Below are positions 52,730 through 61,130 of a stretch of 64,000 nt of DNA, one piece after another. Within the stretch, counting starts at the first letter, position 1. The number at the start of each line of letters is the position of its first letter. Made by a program: the position numbers and the translations under genes. Source of the stretch: an uncultured Spirochaetaceae bacterium. Lineage in GTDB: Bacteria; Spirochaetota; Spirochaetia; Treponematales; Treponemataceae. Where the stretch lies: the NCBI GenBank assembly GCA_902799665.1, contig CADCBK010000001.1:1-64000 (forward strand). Direction: 5' to 3'. The notes under the pieces are model-generated. The model ran no database searches, had not been told where the DNA came from, and worked only from the letters and a program-made list of their open reading frames with translations.

Positions 52730-53755
52730 ATGCCGGTGACGATTAAGGACATTGCGAAGGCCGCGGGAGTTTCGCGGGGAACGGTTGACCGCGTTTTGCA
52801 CAACCGGCCCGGCGTCAACGCGCAAGTGGCGGAACAAATACGCGAGCTGGCCCAAAAGATGGGCTTTGTTCCAAACCGCGCCGGAAAAATTCTGGCTGCG
52901 CGCAAGCAGCAGATAAAATTCGGCTGCCTTTTGCCCGACAAGTCCATTCCGTTTTTTGACGACGTAATCAAGGGAATCCAGCGCGCTCAGCGCGAGCTTT
53001 TGGACTACAACGTCAGCGTCGAAATCGTTCACGCCGCCCGCTACGACACGGAAACGCACGTAAAGGCCTTGCAGTCGATGGCCAAAAAAAATTACTCCGG
53101 CCTTTGCGTGACGACTTTGGACACGCCGCAAGTTCAGCTTGAAGTGAACAAAATCGCGCAAAAAGGAATTCCCGTCGTAAGCGTAAACACCGACATCCCT
53201 GACAGCGGCCGCATTTGCTATGTGGGAACGGACTACCAGCGCTCGGGCCAGGCCGCCGCCGGAATGCTAAACTTGATTCATCCGCAAAAACTAAACGCGC
53301 TGATCATTGCAGGCTCTTACAACATCCGCGGACACAAGGAGCGCATCAAAGGATTTTTGTCAGGCCTTGACGCGCACAAAATCGAATACACAGTTTGCGC
53401 AAAAATCGAATCCTTGGACAGCGACGACGTTTCATACAAAGAAACCCTGCGCGCGTTAAAAGAAAACCCTTCGATAAATTGCATCTTCATCGCGGCGGCC
53501 GGCGTCGGCGGAGTTTGCCGCGCGGTTCAAGATTGCGGAAAAGAAAAAATCCGCGTCTTGGCCTTTGACACCGTTCCGCAAGTAATCCAATATTTGAACA
53601 GCGGCCTGATCGACTTTACGATTGACCAAGAGCCGGAAACACAGGGCTACATGGGAATCCAGCGCCTCTTTTCTTGGCTGATGGAAGAAGGAAAGCGCGA
53701 GGCCAAAGACTACATCACAAAAACCGTAATTAAAATCGCGGAAAACATTGACTAA
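52730..53755 (+). CDS. LacI-family transcriptional regulator
   Basis: 341 residues. The N-terminal helix-turn-helix and hinge are typical: VTIKDIAKAAGVSRGTVDRV, then NKxG-type minor-groove helix around 50-60 (NRAGKILAARK). Residues 62-341 form a periplasmic-binding-protein-like sensor (IKFGCLLPDKSIPFFDDVIK, CVTTLDTPQVQ, DIPDSGRICYVGTD, IDFTIDQEPETQGYMG), of the sugar-binding type resembling ribose/xylose sensors. GGAG precedes the ATG. The GH120 xylosidase gene follows after 43 nt, so the likely inducer is xylose or a xylo-oligosaccharide. Confidence 0.88.
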   Translation: MPVTIKDIAKAAGVSRGTVDRVLHNRPGVNAQVAEQIRELAQKMGFVPNRAGKILAARKQQIKFGCLLPDKSIPFFDDVIKGIQRAQRELLDYNVSVEIVHAARYDTETHVKALQSMAKKNYSGLCVTTLDTPQVQLEVNKIAQKGIPVVSVNTDIPDSGRICYVGTDYQRSGQAAAGMLNLIHPQKLNALIIAGSYNIRGHKERIKGFLSGLDAHKIEYTVCAKIESLDSDDVSYKETLRALKENPSINCIFIAAAGVGGVCRAVQDCGKEKIRVLAFDTVPQVIQYLNSGLIDFTIDQEPETQGYMGIQRLFSWLMEEGKREAKDYITKTVIKIAENID

Positions 53756-53798
53756 AAATTTTTCCCAAAATTCTTCAAAAGGATGGTAGAATTATAAT

Positions 53799-55898
53799 AT
53801 GGAATATTTTGTAAAAACCACCGGTTCAGACTTTAACGATGGAACGGAATCTTCTCCGTTTAAAACTATATCAAAGGCCGCGAGCGTTGCGGTTGCCGGC
53901 GACATCGTAACCGTCTTTGGCGGAACCTACCGCGAATGGGTGCGCCCGCAAAACGGCGGCCGAAACGACAACGAGCGAATCATTTACCGCGCGGCCAAAG
54001 GCGAGCGTCCAGTAATCAAAGGCTCGGAAGAAATTTCCGGCTGGAAAAACGAAGGCGGCTCTCTTTGGAGCGTAACCGTTCCCAACACATTATGGACAAA
54101 AGGCGGCGGAAACGGCGTGAACCCATTCGCAAAGCCCGTCTGGGGCGACTGGGTCGTTTGGCCGCTTGAAAAGCCCGTTCACCTTGGAGACGTTTACATA
54201 AACGGAAAATCCTTGTACGAAGCGATGTCGCTTGAAGAAGTCCGCTCCCCCAAAAAACGAACGACAGGCTACAATCCGCCGTGGACAAAACATGCCGAGC
54301 CGATTTTGGAACCGGAAAAAACGGTCTACCAATGGTTCGCGCAAGTTGGAAACGAAGAGACAAAAATTTACGCAAACTTCCAAGAACTTGACCCCAACAA
54401 AGAATTGGTGGAGATCAGCGTCCGCCAAAGCTGCTTTTATCCCGACAAAACCGGTTTGGACTACATTACAATCGACGGCTTTGAAATTTGCCAGGCCGCG
54501 ACTCCTTGGGCGCCGCCGACAGCCGACCAACCCGGAATGATCGGACCGCACTGGGCAAAGGGCTGGATTATCCAAAACTGCGTGATTCACGACGCCAAGT
54601 GTTCGGCGATCAGTTTGGGCAAAGAGGCTTCGACAGGCGACAACGACTGCACAAAGTTCCGCGAAAAGCCCGGCTACCAATTCCAAATGGAAGCGGTGTT
54701 CAAGGCGCTGCAAGCGGGCTGGAGCAAAGAAAAAATCGGCGGCCACATCGTCCGCGACAACGTGATTTACGACTGCGGCCAAAACGGAATCGTGGGCCAC
54801 ATGGGATGCGCCTTTAGCGTGATTGAACGCAATCACATTTACAACATCGCCGTAAAGCACGAATTCTTTGGCTACGAAATCGCGGGCATTAAATTCCACG
54901 CCGCCATCGACACGATAATCAGAAACAACAACATTCACAATTGCACTTTGGGAACTTGGCTTGACTGGGAAACGCAGGGGACAAGAATCTCAAGCAACTT
55001 GTTCTACGCCAACGACCGCGACTTGATGGTGGAAGTTTCGCACGGGCCTTACATCGTTGACAACAACATTTTCGCAAGCGCCTACAACTTTGACAACATC
55101 TCTCAGGGAGGAGCGTATGTCCACAACTTGTGCTTGGGAACGATGCGCCGCGAGCAAGTCATGGACCGCGCGACGCCCTACCATTATCCGCACTCAACCG
55201 CTCCGATGGGAACCGCGCTGATTTTTAGCGGCGACGACCGCGTGACGAAAAACATTTATGTCGGCGGCGCAGAGACTTGGACCGAGCAGTCTAAAAGCGG
55301 AACGGATTCATACAACCAAAATTTGTTCTTGACTTCTATGGGCTCTTGGCTCTTTGACTTTGCGGGCGCTCCAAGAGGGGACAACAAGGAAAAGTACAAC
55401 GCGGCCTTTAAAGCGATAAAGGCGCTTTTTGAAACAACGGAATTTACAAAAGCGGCCAGCGCGGCGTCTTTTTCCGACTACAAGGCCAACGTTGCCAAGG
55501 CGGGCGAAGGAGACCACGACGTCTTTATGCGAGTCCAGCAAGCGGTTTACATAAAGGAAAACTATTACTGTGGCGGCGCCGTTCGGTTTGCGGGCGAAAA
55601 AGCATTTACGGAATGCGACAAAAACCCCAACGCAAAAATCGTCGTAGAAGGAAAAAAGACTTGGCTGGAATTTACCGCGGACGAAAAGCTTTTGTCAGCC
55701 GGCGCCGCCCTCGTGTCCACAAAAGACTTTGCCGCCACCCGAATAAGCGCCGCCCGCTTTGACGGCGCCGACGGAAACGACATTGTTTTTAACAAAGACA
55801 TTTTGGGAGAAAGCCGCGTCCAAGGCAAAGCCATCCCCGGCCCCTTCGCGCAGTTAAAGGCCGGCGCGAACAAGATTCTAGTCTGGGAAGAAAAGTAG
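53799..55898 (+). CDS. xylC: GH120 beta-xylosidase (parallel beta-helix)
   Basis: 699-residue enzyme predicted to remove xylose from the non-reducing end of xylo-oligosaccharides with retention. Without signal peptide, it acts in the cytoplasm. The fold is a right-handed parallel beta-helix (repeated NNxIxN steps at about 320-440). It resembles the characterised Thermoanaerobacterium enzyme throughout: AASVAVAGDIVTVFGGTYRE, CFYPDKTGLDYITIDGFE, AATPWAPPTADQPGMIGP. The nucleophile Asp and acid/base Glu of that enzyme align with Asp389 (TWLDWETQG) and Glu412 (MVEVSHGP), with the same 23-residue spacing. No Shine-Dalgarno is adjacent; TAGAAT lies six bases upstream of the ATG. Works with GH43 in xylan use. 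Confidence 0.85.
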   Translation: MEYFVKTTGSDFNDGTESSPFKTISKAASVAVAGDIVTVFGGTYREWVRPQNGGRNDNERIIYRAAKGERPVIKGSEEISGWKNEGGSLWSVTVPNTLWTKGGGNGVNPFAKPVWGDWVVWPLEKPVHLGDVYINGKSLYEAMSLEEVRSPKKRTTGYNPPWTKHAEPILEPEKTVYQWFAQVGNEETKIYANFQELDPNKELVEISVRQSCFYPDKTGLDYITIDGFEICQAATPWAPPTADQPGMIGPHWAKGWIIQNCVIHDAKCSAISLGKEASTGDNDCTKFREKPGYQFQMEAVFKALQAGWSKEKIGGHIVRDNVIYDCGQNGIVGHMGCAFSVIERNHIYNIAVKHEFFGYEIAGIKFHAAIDTIIRNNNIHNCTLGTWLDWETQGTRISSNLFYANDRDLMVEVSHGPYIVDNNIFASAYNFDNISQGGAYVHNLCLGTMRREQVMDRATPYHYPHSTAPMGTALIFSGDDRVTKNIYVGGAETWTEQSKSGTDSYNQNLFLTSMGSWLFDFAGAPRGDNKEKYNAAFKAIKALFETTEFTKAASAASFSDYKANVAKAGEGDHDVFMRVQQAVYIKENYYCGGAVRFAGEKAFTECDKNPNAKIVVEGKKTWLEFTADEKLLSAGAALVSTKDFAATRISAARFDGADGNDIVFNKDILGESRVQGKAIPGPFAQLKAGANKILVWEEK

Positions 55899-55936
55899 CG
55901 GCAACACAAACTGAAAGAAGCAAAGAGCGCGGCGCG

Positions 55937-55958
55937 TTAAGGCCTTGCAAGGCCTTAA
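55937..55958. terminator. Perfect 22-bp palindrome between convergent genes
   Basis: Two 11-bp arms (TTAAGGCCTTG and its complement) meet without a gap. It lies 38 nt after the GH120 stop and overlaps the stop codon of the convergent gene. There is no T-tract, so terminator function is uncertain; it may be a protein-binding site. Confidence 0.5.
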
Positions 55959-57097
55959 TGTCCGCCTTCCATTTTGCAGCTGTAGCTTTTTGCCATTTTG
56001 TCAAAGTAGCCGCGGTTGGCTTGGTAGTCGTCGGTGTAAACCGCGAGCGAAAAACAGCCGTAAAGGTTTGAGGCGGCGGCTCTTAAAGTCTTTATGTCCG
56101 TGATGAATTTGCGCGTCTTTGGATTGTAAGTCCTTGAACTGATTTTGATTTTTCCGCCGCCAACGTGAACGTCAAGCGCGGACCAATCATTATAAGCGTA
56201 GTTTTTGCTTGTGGCGAATAGGCGCAAAATTCGGGCTATGGTTTGCGCATGGCCGGCGGCCTCGCCCTCGGGCAAGGCCAGCGACTGCAGCGACGCAATC
56301 GCGCAGTCGCCAAGCGTCCAGACGCTTGCGCCGGCCAAAGACCAGTTTTTGTCGGCCAAGACGCTTTGGGAAAGCGCGGCGCTTTTTCCGATTTCAACGC
56401 GGAGGGTCAAGCTTTCTTTTTTGGCGCCCTTGACTTCTTTTGCCGCGCGCTTTGCCGTTCCATTTGCCGCAACCGCGGGCGGAACAAATCCCGCAAATGA
56501 CTTGTCAGTTGAACTTTCCAAGCGGCCGATTGTGGCAACCGTAAAAACATCCTTTCCGGCGTAGTCAACGATTTTTTTTAGGTTGAAAATCGGAACGGCC
56601 TCGTCGTAAAGCATTTTTACGGGACCGCCAAAAGCCTCGTAGTCGTCAGAAACAAAAACGCCGGCCTGCATAAAAGGAGCGGCGGCCTTTTCGTAGTCAA
56701 CCAAAGGCGGCTCTAGCAACTTGGAGCGGCGGCCGCTCAACTCGTAAAGCAAATCGTGGATGTAGTTTACAATCGCAACATCCTCTTGCTGCGGCGGAAC
56801 GACAAAACGCTCGCCGGTCAATTCCATGCGGCCGTTTTTTTGCGCGACAGAAAAAAGCATGTCGATGTTTTTTGCGGGAAGAGCTTCCGTGGCGGGAGCG
56901 TAGTAGCGCGCTTCGTAAGTCGAGTCGTCGTAGTAAAGAAAGCCGATGTAGCTTTCGCGGTTAAAAGATGAGTCGCGGTAATAAACATATTCTCCGCTTG
57001 CGTCGGGAACTGATTTTTGGACGCCGGGCAAGGCGAAAAGATTCGCGGCCGCAAAGAGCGCGGCGGCAAAGAGCGTGATTTTTTTAAGCGGTTTCAT
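55955..57097 (-). CDS. Exported protein of unknown function (380 aa)
   Basis: Signal peptide MKPLKKITLFAAALFAAANL with likely cleavage after LFA, so periplasmic or outer-membrane associated. The mature part has YVYYRDSSFNRESYIGFLYY and a central region with VDYAGKDVFTVATIGRLESS and WSLAGASVWTLGDCAIASLQ. No family recognised; weak similarity to treponemal hypothetical proteins is my impression only. The start at 57097 is set by the signal peptide; a longer frame upstream is rejected. It lies 76 nt behind the VIT/VWA gene and has its own promoter with a predicted leaderless start. Confidence 0.75.
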   Translation of the reverse strand: MKPLKKITLFAAALFAAANLFALPGVQKSVPDASGEYVYYRDSSFNRESYIGFLYYDDSTYEARYYAPATEALPAKNIDMLFSVAQKNGRMELTGERFVVPPQQEDVAIVNYIHDLLYELSGRRSKLLEPPLVDYEKAAAPFMQAGVFVSDDYEAFGGPVKMLYDEAVPIFNLKKIVDYAGKDVFTVATIGRLESSTDKSFAGFVPPAVAANGTAKRAAKEVKGAKKESLTLRVEIGKSAALSQSVLADKNWSLAGASVWTLGDCAIASLQSLALPEGEAAGHAQTIARILRLFATSKNYAYNDWSALDVHVGGGKIKISSRTYNPKTRKFITDIKTLRAAASNLYGCFSLAVYTDDYQANRGYFDKMAKSYSCKMEGGH

Positions 57098-57104
57098 AAG
57101 GCAC

Positions 57105-57133
57105 ATTTTAGCGGATTTTCCTTGCGCGCGCAA
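57105..57133 (-). promoter_or_regulatory. Promoter of the 380-aa exported protein gene
   Basis: TTGCGC, 17-nt spacer, TAAAAT, then seven bases to the ATG at 57097. The -35 is poor. No Shine-Dalgarno is present. Confidence 0.45.
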
Positions 57134-57173
57134 CATCGCGCCGCGCGTTGGCAACGCGCAAGACAGTCAGTTT

Positions 57174-60100
57174 TCACCACTCCACGTTCCCAATTAAGAA
57201 GACTTCCTTCTTATCCACAAGCTGCAAGGTAAGAACTTCCTTTTTTTGGTTGGGCCGGCCAAAGTTTGTGTACACTTCCGCCTGAACCGTAACAGGCTGC
57301 AAAAATTTTTGCTGGTGGTTTGCAAAATAGTTGGCTTCTATCTTTAGCTTTCCACCGGGAAATTTCTTTATGCAAAATTCTTCCGGTCCGTAGCCCTGCG
57401 TAAAGTCGCGCGAAAGGCGGCCGCCGTTGGCTGTAAGCTTGTTTGAGTAAAAGCATTTTTCGCCGTCTTTGTCGGTAACCCACAAGTCGATGTCGCAGTT
57501 GTCTGTGTTCCAAGTCAAGACGACCCTGACGTCCATGTCAAAGTTTTGCTTCAAGTCTTTGTCGATTGCCGAAAGATCCAGCGTTATTTTGTCGCGCTCG
57601 CAAGAGGCGATGATGGCGTTCATGTCGTTCAAAACGATTTGCTGGATTTCCTCAAACCTTGGATCCCATTTTTTGCAAGCGACGGAATACAAGGAGTCAA
57701 CCGCTTTTTGCGCCTCTCCCATTTGCCAATACGCCAAGCCCAAATCGCGCAAGAACTGCGGAGTTTCCGGCCTAAGCTGAACCAGGCGCTCAAAGACTGG
57801 AACGGCAAGGGAAGGCATTTTTCTTTCGACAAGCTTGTTGGCAAGCGCGCGCAAAATGTCGGTGTTTTCCAAATCCATCTCGGCAAGGTTTGAAAGAACG
57901 CGCAACGCCCAATCATGCTTTCCCTCTTCAAAAAAGTAATCCGAAACTTCCATGTAAAAGGCCGGAGACGACTCATATTCTTTTTTTAACTCAAAGTATT
58001 TGTCGTACATCAATTCGGTCGGAGTCTTTTTCAAGTCCGCAAGGTATTTTGAATTTGGAGACCAAGCTTCCAATTGTATTTTCGATTGGCCGCCCGATGA
58101 ATGCGCGGAGCTCGCGGACTTGCTGGCGCGGCTCAACTGCATCGTCACGGGAGCCGCGCCGTCATAAGAATTACTGACCCCTTCAAAGGAATTAACTTCA
58201 AGGGTTTCGGACAAAACCGCGGCGTCGTCATACACGCTTTCCGGCGCGCTTTGCGAAGCGGCGGGCCTGCGCGATTCCTGCCTGCCCTTTTCTTTTTTCA
58301 TTTCCTTAAATTCTTTGGGGCTGGTGTTCCACCATTTTCTAAATCCCTCAAAATAGCGGTAAACGGATTCAGGAACCTTTTTGCCTTGCCCGCCGTCAAC
58401 CGGCTTGAAGGCAGCGCCGCCGCGGCCAACAATTCTATCATACTCCGCGCGCAATTCTTTGTCGCTTTCGGGCGGAACGATTCCGTAGCGAACATAATCG
58501 CTTGCGCTGTCCAAAACGATTAGCGACGTGTCTTTTGTGACGACTCCGAATTTTTTTGCCAGCGAAATGATTTGGTCCTTGTTCTTGCCGTAGCTTTGCG
58601 AAAGGCTGTCAATCTTTTTTACGGCCCATTGGCGCGCGGCTTGGGCCGTTTCAATTCCGTCCACAGCCGAAACGTCAAACGAAACGCTTTCTTCGACTTT
58701 GTTTCCGTGGCCAAAGCTCAAGGTGACTTTGCCGCTCTTTTTTTTCAGCAAGCCGCAAAGCGAAAAATCGTGGCCGACAATCGTTCCGTCCAAAGGATAA
58801 ACTTGCTCGATCGCGCCCTCGTCATATTCCGCGCGGATCAAACGGTAAGGCTCGTGGGTCATGTCCCAAAGCATTTCGTCGATTTTTTCGCCGGCCCCGC
58901 AAAGGTTTACGTACTGGCCGCCCTGCGCGTTGGCGATTGAAGAAAGCCAAGCGTGGTCGGCGGAAGGCGAAGAATTGATTGTATAAACCCGCGCCAGTTT
59001 CTTGTCCGCGGGCGCGGCGGAAGCTTCGCTCCAATTCGCCAAGCCGTCGCTAAAGACCAAGACTTCTTCTGTTTCCAGCGCGGAAAAATCGCAACTCAAA
59101 TTTGTCGCTCCGTCGTAGCTGAACGAGCGAATGAATTTTTCAAGCTTGTCAATGTCCGCGCCGCCTTCAATCTTAAACGATCGGCCGTCATGGATTTTTA
59201 TCGAAAACGGAAAAACCCTTACGGTCGGATTTTCCAGCTCTTTTACGTAAGCCTTTAGCAATTGCAGCTCGCGGTCGATGTCGCGCTTTTGTCCGCTGGA
59301 GGAAACGTCCCACAAAACCGCGATCGTTTTTGGAAACGGCTTTTCTTGCCCAAAAGCGGCGAGCGTCCGGCTGTAATAAAAGTATGTGTCCTTTCCAAGC
59401 GTTTGGATAAAGACGGGCCTTTCATAGGCGGACGATTTTTCTACAATCGAATTTGACTCAAGCGAAAACTGTATCGGCTTTGTAAGCTCGATATCGGTTT
59501 TTGAAACGCTCGCCGTCCTTCCGCCGCGCATTCGCTCGAATGAAAAAGAATCCATACCGTCTTGGTTGTTGGCCCAAGAATGCGGATTTGCCTTTTGGTC
59601 AAGAACCGTTATCGTAAAGTCAAACTTGTCCAAGCGGCCTTTTGGCAGGGCAGAAAAAACGTAAGTGTAATATTCCGGCGCTTCCATATTGGCGGCCCAA
59701 GCTTGCGACTTAAGTTCGCTTTGATAGGTTATTTGGACGCGGCGGCTTCCATTGGCCGGAAAAGGATAAACGCGGGTCCTGAAATTGTTGCCGCTTGTTT
59801 TTTCTACCAAGCCGGGATCGATTCCCTGGCGGACAACCGCTTCAAAAACTTGGCGGCCCTTGTCTTTTTCAACGACAACGCCGTCGCGCATTTTTCCGTT
59901 AATGTCCAAGGCGTAGCCGACCACGCTTTCGTTTTGGCCTAGCGGAAAGTCCAGTTGGCCTTCAAGGATTTGGTTCCCTTTGTTGACAAAAAGCATGTCC
60001 AATTTTGTCGTCGCGATGTTTCCCATTATCTCAACGTTGGCCGAAAGCTCCGAAAGGCGGATGGGGTTTTCCTTGCCCTTGCGTTCCCCCAAAGGTTCCA

Positions 60101-60197
60101 TGGAAATGCGGTTTTGGGCAAAAAGTCTTTGTCCCAAGCCCGCGCAAACAAGCGCAAAAAGCGCGAACAAAATTGCATGTTTCTTTATCGTTTTCAT
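57174..60197 (-). CDS. Exported VIT-VWA-TPR-DUF2135 protein (1007 aa)
   Basis: Signal peptide (ILFALFALVCAGLGQRLFA). Domains in order: VIT at about 35-165 (NPIRLSELSANVEIMGNIAT, FPLGQNESVVGYALDINGK, VRQGIDPGLVEK); VWA at about 288-430 with metal-site motif DVSSS (297-301), GATNLSCD and FSDGLA; a Ser/Ala-rich linker at about 655-720; TPR-like helices at about 735-870 (FYMEVSDYFFEEGKHDWALR, ERLVQLRPETPQFLRDLGLA); DUF2135 at about 895-1007 (VLTWNTDNCDIDLWVTDKDG, FTQGYGPEEF). Such proteins probably mediate protein-protein contact in the periplasm; the role is unproven. TTTAAT lies five bases before the ATG and there is no Shine-Dalgarno. It precedes the 380-residue exported protein. Confidence 0.88.
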   Translation of the reverse strand: MKTIKKHAILFALFALVCAGLGQRLFAQNRISMEPLGERKGKENPIRLSELSANVEIMGNIATTKLDMLFVNKGNQILEGQLDFPLGQNESVVGYALDINGKMRDGVVVEKDKGRQVFEAVVRQGIDPGLVEKTSGNNFRTRVYPFPANGSRRVQITYQSELKSQAWAANMEAPEYYTYVFSALPKGRLDKFDFTITVLDQKANPHSWANNQDGMDSFSFERMRGGRTASVSKTDIELTKPIQFSLESNSIVEKSSAYERPVFIQTLGKDTYFYYSRTLAAFGQEKPFPKTIAVLWDVSSSGQKRDIDRELQLLKAYVKELENPTVRVFPFSIKIHDGRSFKIEGGADIDKLEKFIRSFSYDGATNLSCDFSALETEEVLVFSDGLANWSEASAAPADKKLARVYTINSSPSADHAWLSSIANAQGGQYVNLCGAGEKIDEMLWDMTHEPYRLIRAEYDEGAIEQVYPLDGTIVGHDFSLCGLLKKKSGKVTLSFGHGNKVEESVSFDVSAVDGIETAQAARQWAVKKIDSLSQSYGKNKDQIISLAKKFGVVTKDTSLIVLDSASDYVRYGIVPPESDKELRAEYDRIVGRGGAAFKPVDGGQGKKVPESVYRYFEGFRKWWNTSPKEFKEMKKEKGRQESRRPAASQSAPESVYDDAAVLSETLEVNSFEGVSNSYDGAAPVTMQLSRASKSASSAHSSGGQSKIQLEAWSPNSKYLADLKKTPTELMYDKYFELKKEYESSPAFYMEVSDYFFEEGKHDWALRVLSNLAEMDLENTDILRALANKLVERKMPSLAVPVFERLVQLRPETPQFLRDLGLAYWQMGEAQKAVDSLYSVACKKWDPRFEEIQQIVLNDMNAIIASCERDKITLDLSAIDKDLKQNFDMDVRVVLTWNTDNCDIDLWVTDKDGEKCFYSNKLTANGGRLSRDFTQGYGPEEFCIKKFPGGKLKIEANYFANHQQKFLQPVTVQAEVYTNFGRPNQKKEVLTLQLVDKKEVFLIGNVEW

Positions 60198-60275
60198 ACT
60201 ATATTAAACAATGAATGGTGTAAAAGGTTATAATATCTCTAGAAAAACCCTTTCATTTATGGTATTATTGATACT

Positions 60276-61088
60276 ATGAAAAAGAACGCTTTTATTTTTG
60301 CGGCCATATTCGCCGCGCTTTTATCCTTCACTTCATGCCTTACCACAACAACTAACGCGGGAAGCGTTGGAGCGGACAGAAAACAGATTTTGCTTGTTTC
60401 CGAAGAAGAAATCGAGCAAAGCGCCCAACAATCATACGCCGAGGTTCTTCAAGAGGCTCAAAAAGCCGGAACATTAAACAGGGACGCCGCCACCGTTCAG
60501 CGCGTGCAAAAAATCGCCAACAACCTTATCCCTCAGACAGGCGTTTTTAGGAGCGACGCTCCCAGCTGGAACTGGCAAGTAAACGTAATCACGGACAACA
60601 CCGTAAACGCTTGGTGCATGCCCGGCGGAAAAATAGTCGTATACACAGGAATCATCAACGGCCTAAAATTGACCGACGGCGAATTGGCCGCCGTAATGGG
60701 CCACGAAATCGCCCACGCCTTAAAGGAGCACAGCCGCGAGCGCGCCAGCCAGTCCACCTTGCAAAACATGGGCGTTGTCTTGACGTCGGCCGCGCTGGGC
60801 TTGAAAAAAGAGGGAACACAAATGCTCGGAATGGCAGCCCAGTTTACCTTTGGCCTTCCCTTTTCCAGAAAGCACGAAACAGAAGCCGACCGCATGGGAA
60901 CGGAACTTATGGCCCGCGCGGGCTACGACCCATACGAAGCGGTGAACGTTTGGAAAAAAATGGCGGCGCTTTCGTCGGAGCAGCCGCCGGAACTTTTGAG
61001 CACACATCCTTCGCACGAAAGCCGAATAAACGATTTGCAAAACATCGCCAAAAAGGTTTATCCCTTGTACGAAGCCGCTAAAAAATAA
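60276..61088 (+). CDS. M48-family metallopeptidase lipoprotein
   Basis: 270-residue zinc peptidase anchored as a lipoprotein (LLSFTSC, Cys21), similar in layout to LoiP/YcaL. The catalytic HEIAH is at 143-147 and the third ligand Glu203 is in ETEADRMG. It probably degrades or matures envelope proteins. Divergent from the VIT/VWA gene. No Shine-Dalgarno is visible; TATTAT lies seven bases before the ATG, a further possible leaderless start. A short stem (AAGCGC/GCGCTT) lies in the 42-nt gap before iorA. Confidence 0.9.
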   Translation: MKKNAFIFAAIFAALLSFTSCLTTTTNAGSVGADRKQILLVSEEEIEQSAQQSYAEVLQEAQKAGTLNRDAATVQRVQKIANNLIPQTGVFRSDAPSWNWQVNVITDNTVNAWCMPGGKIVVYTGIINGLKLTDGELAAVMGHEIAHALKEHSRERASQSTLQNMGVVLTSAALGLKKEGTQMLGMAAQFTFGLPFSRKHETEADRMGTELMARAGYDPYEAVNVWKKMAALSSEQPPELLSTHPSHESRINDLQNIAKKVYPLYEAAKK

Positions 61089-61130
61089 AAAATCGCAAAG
61101 CGCCCCGCGCTTGCTTTTGGAGAACTTTAT

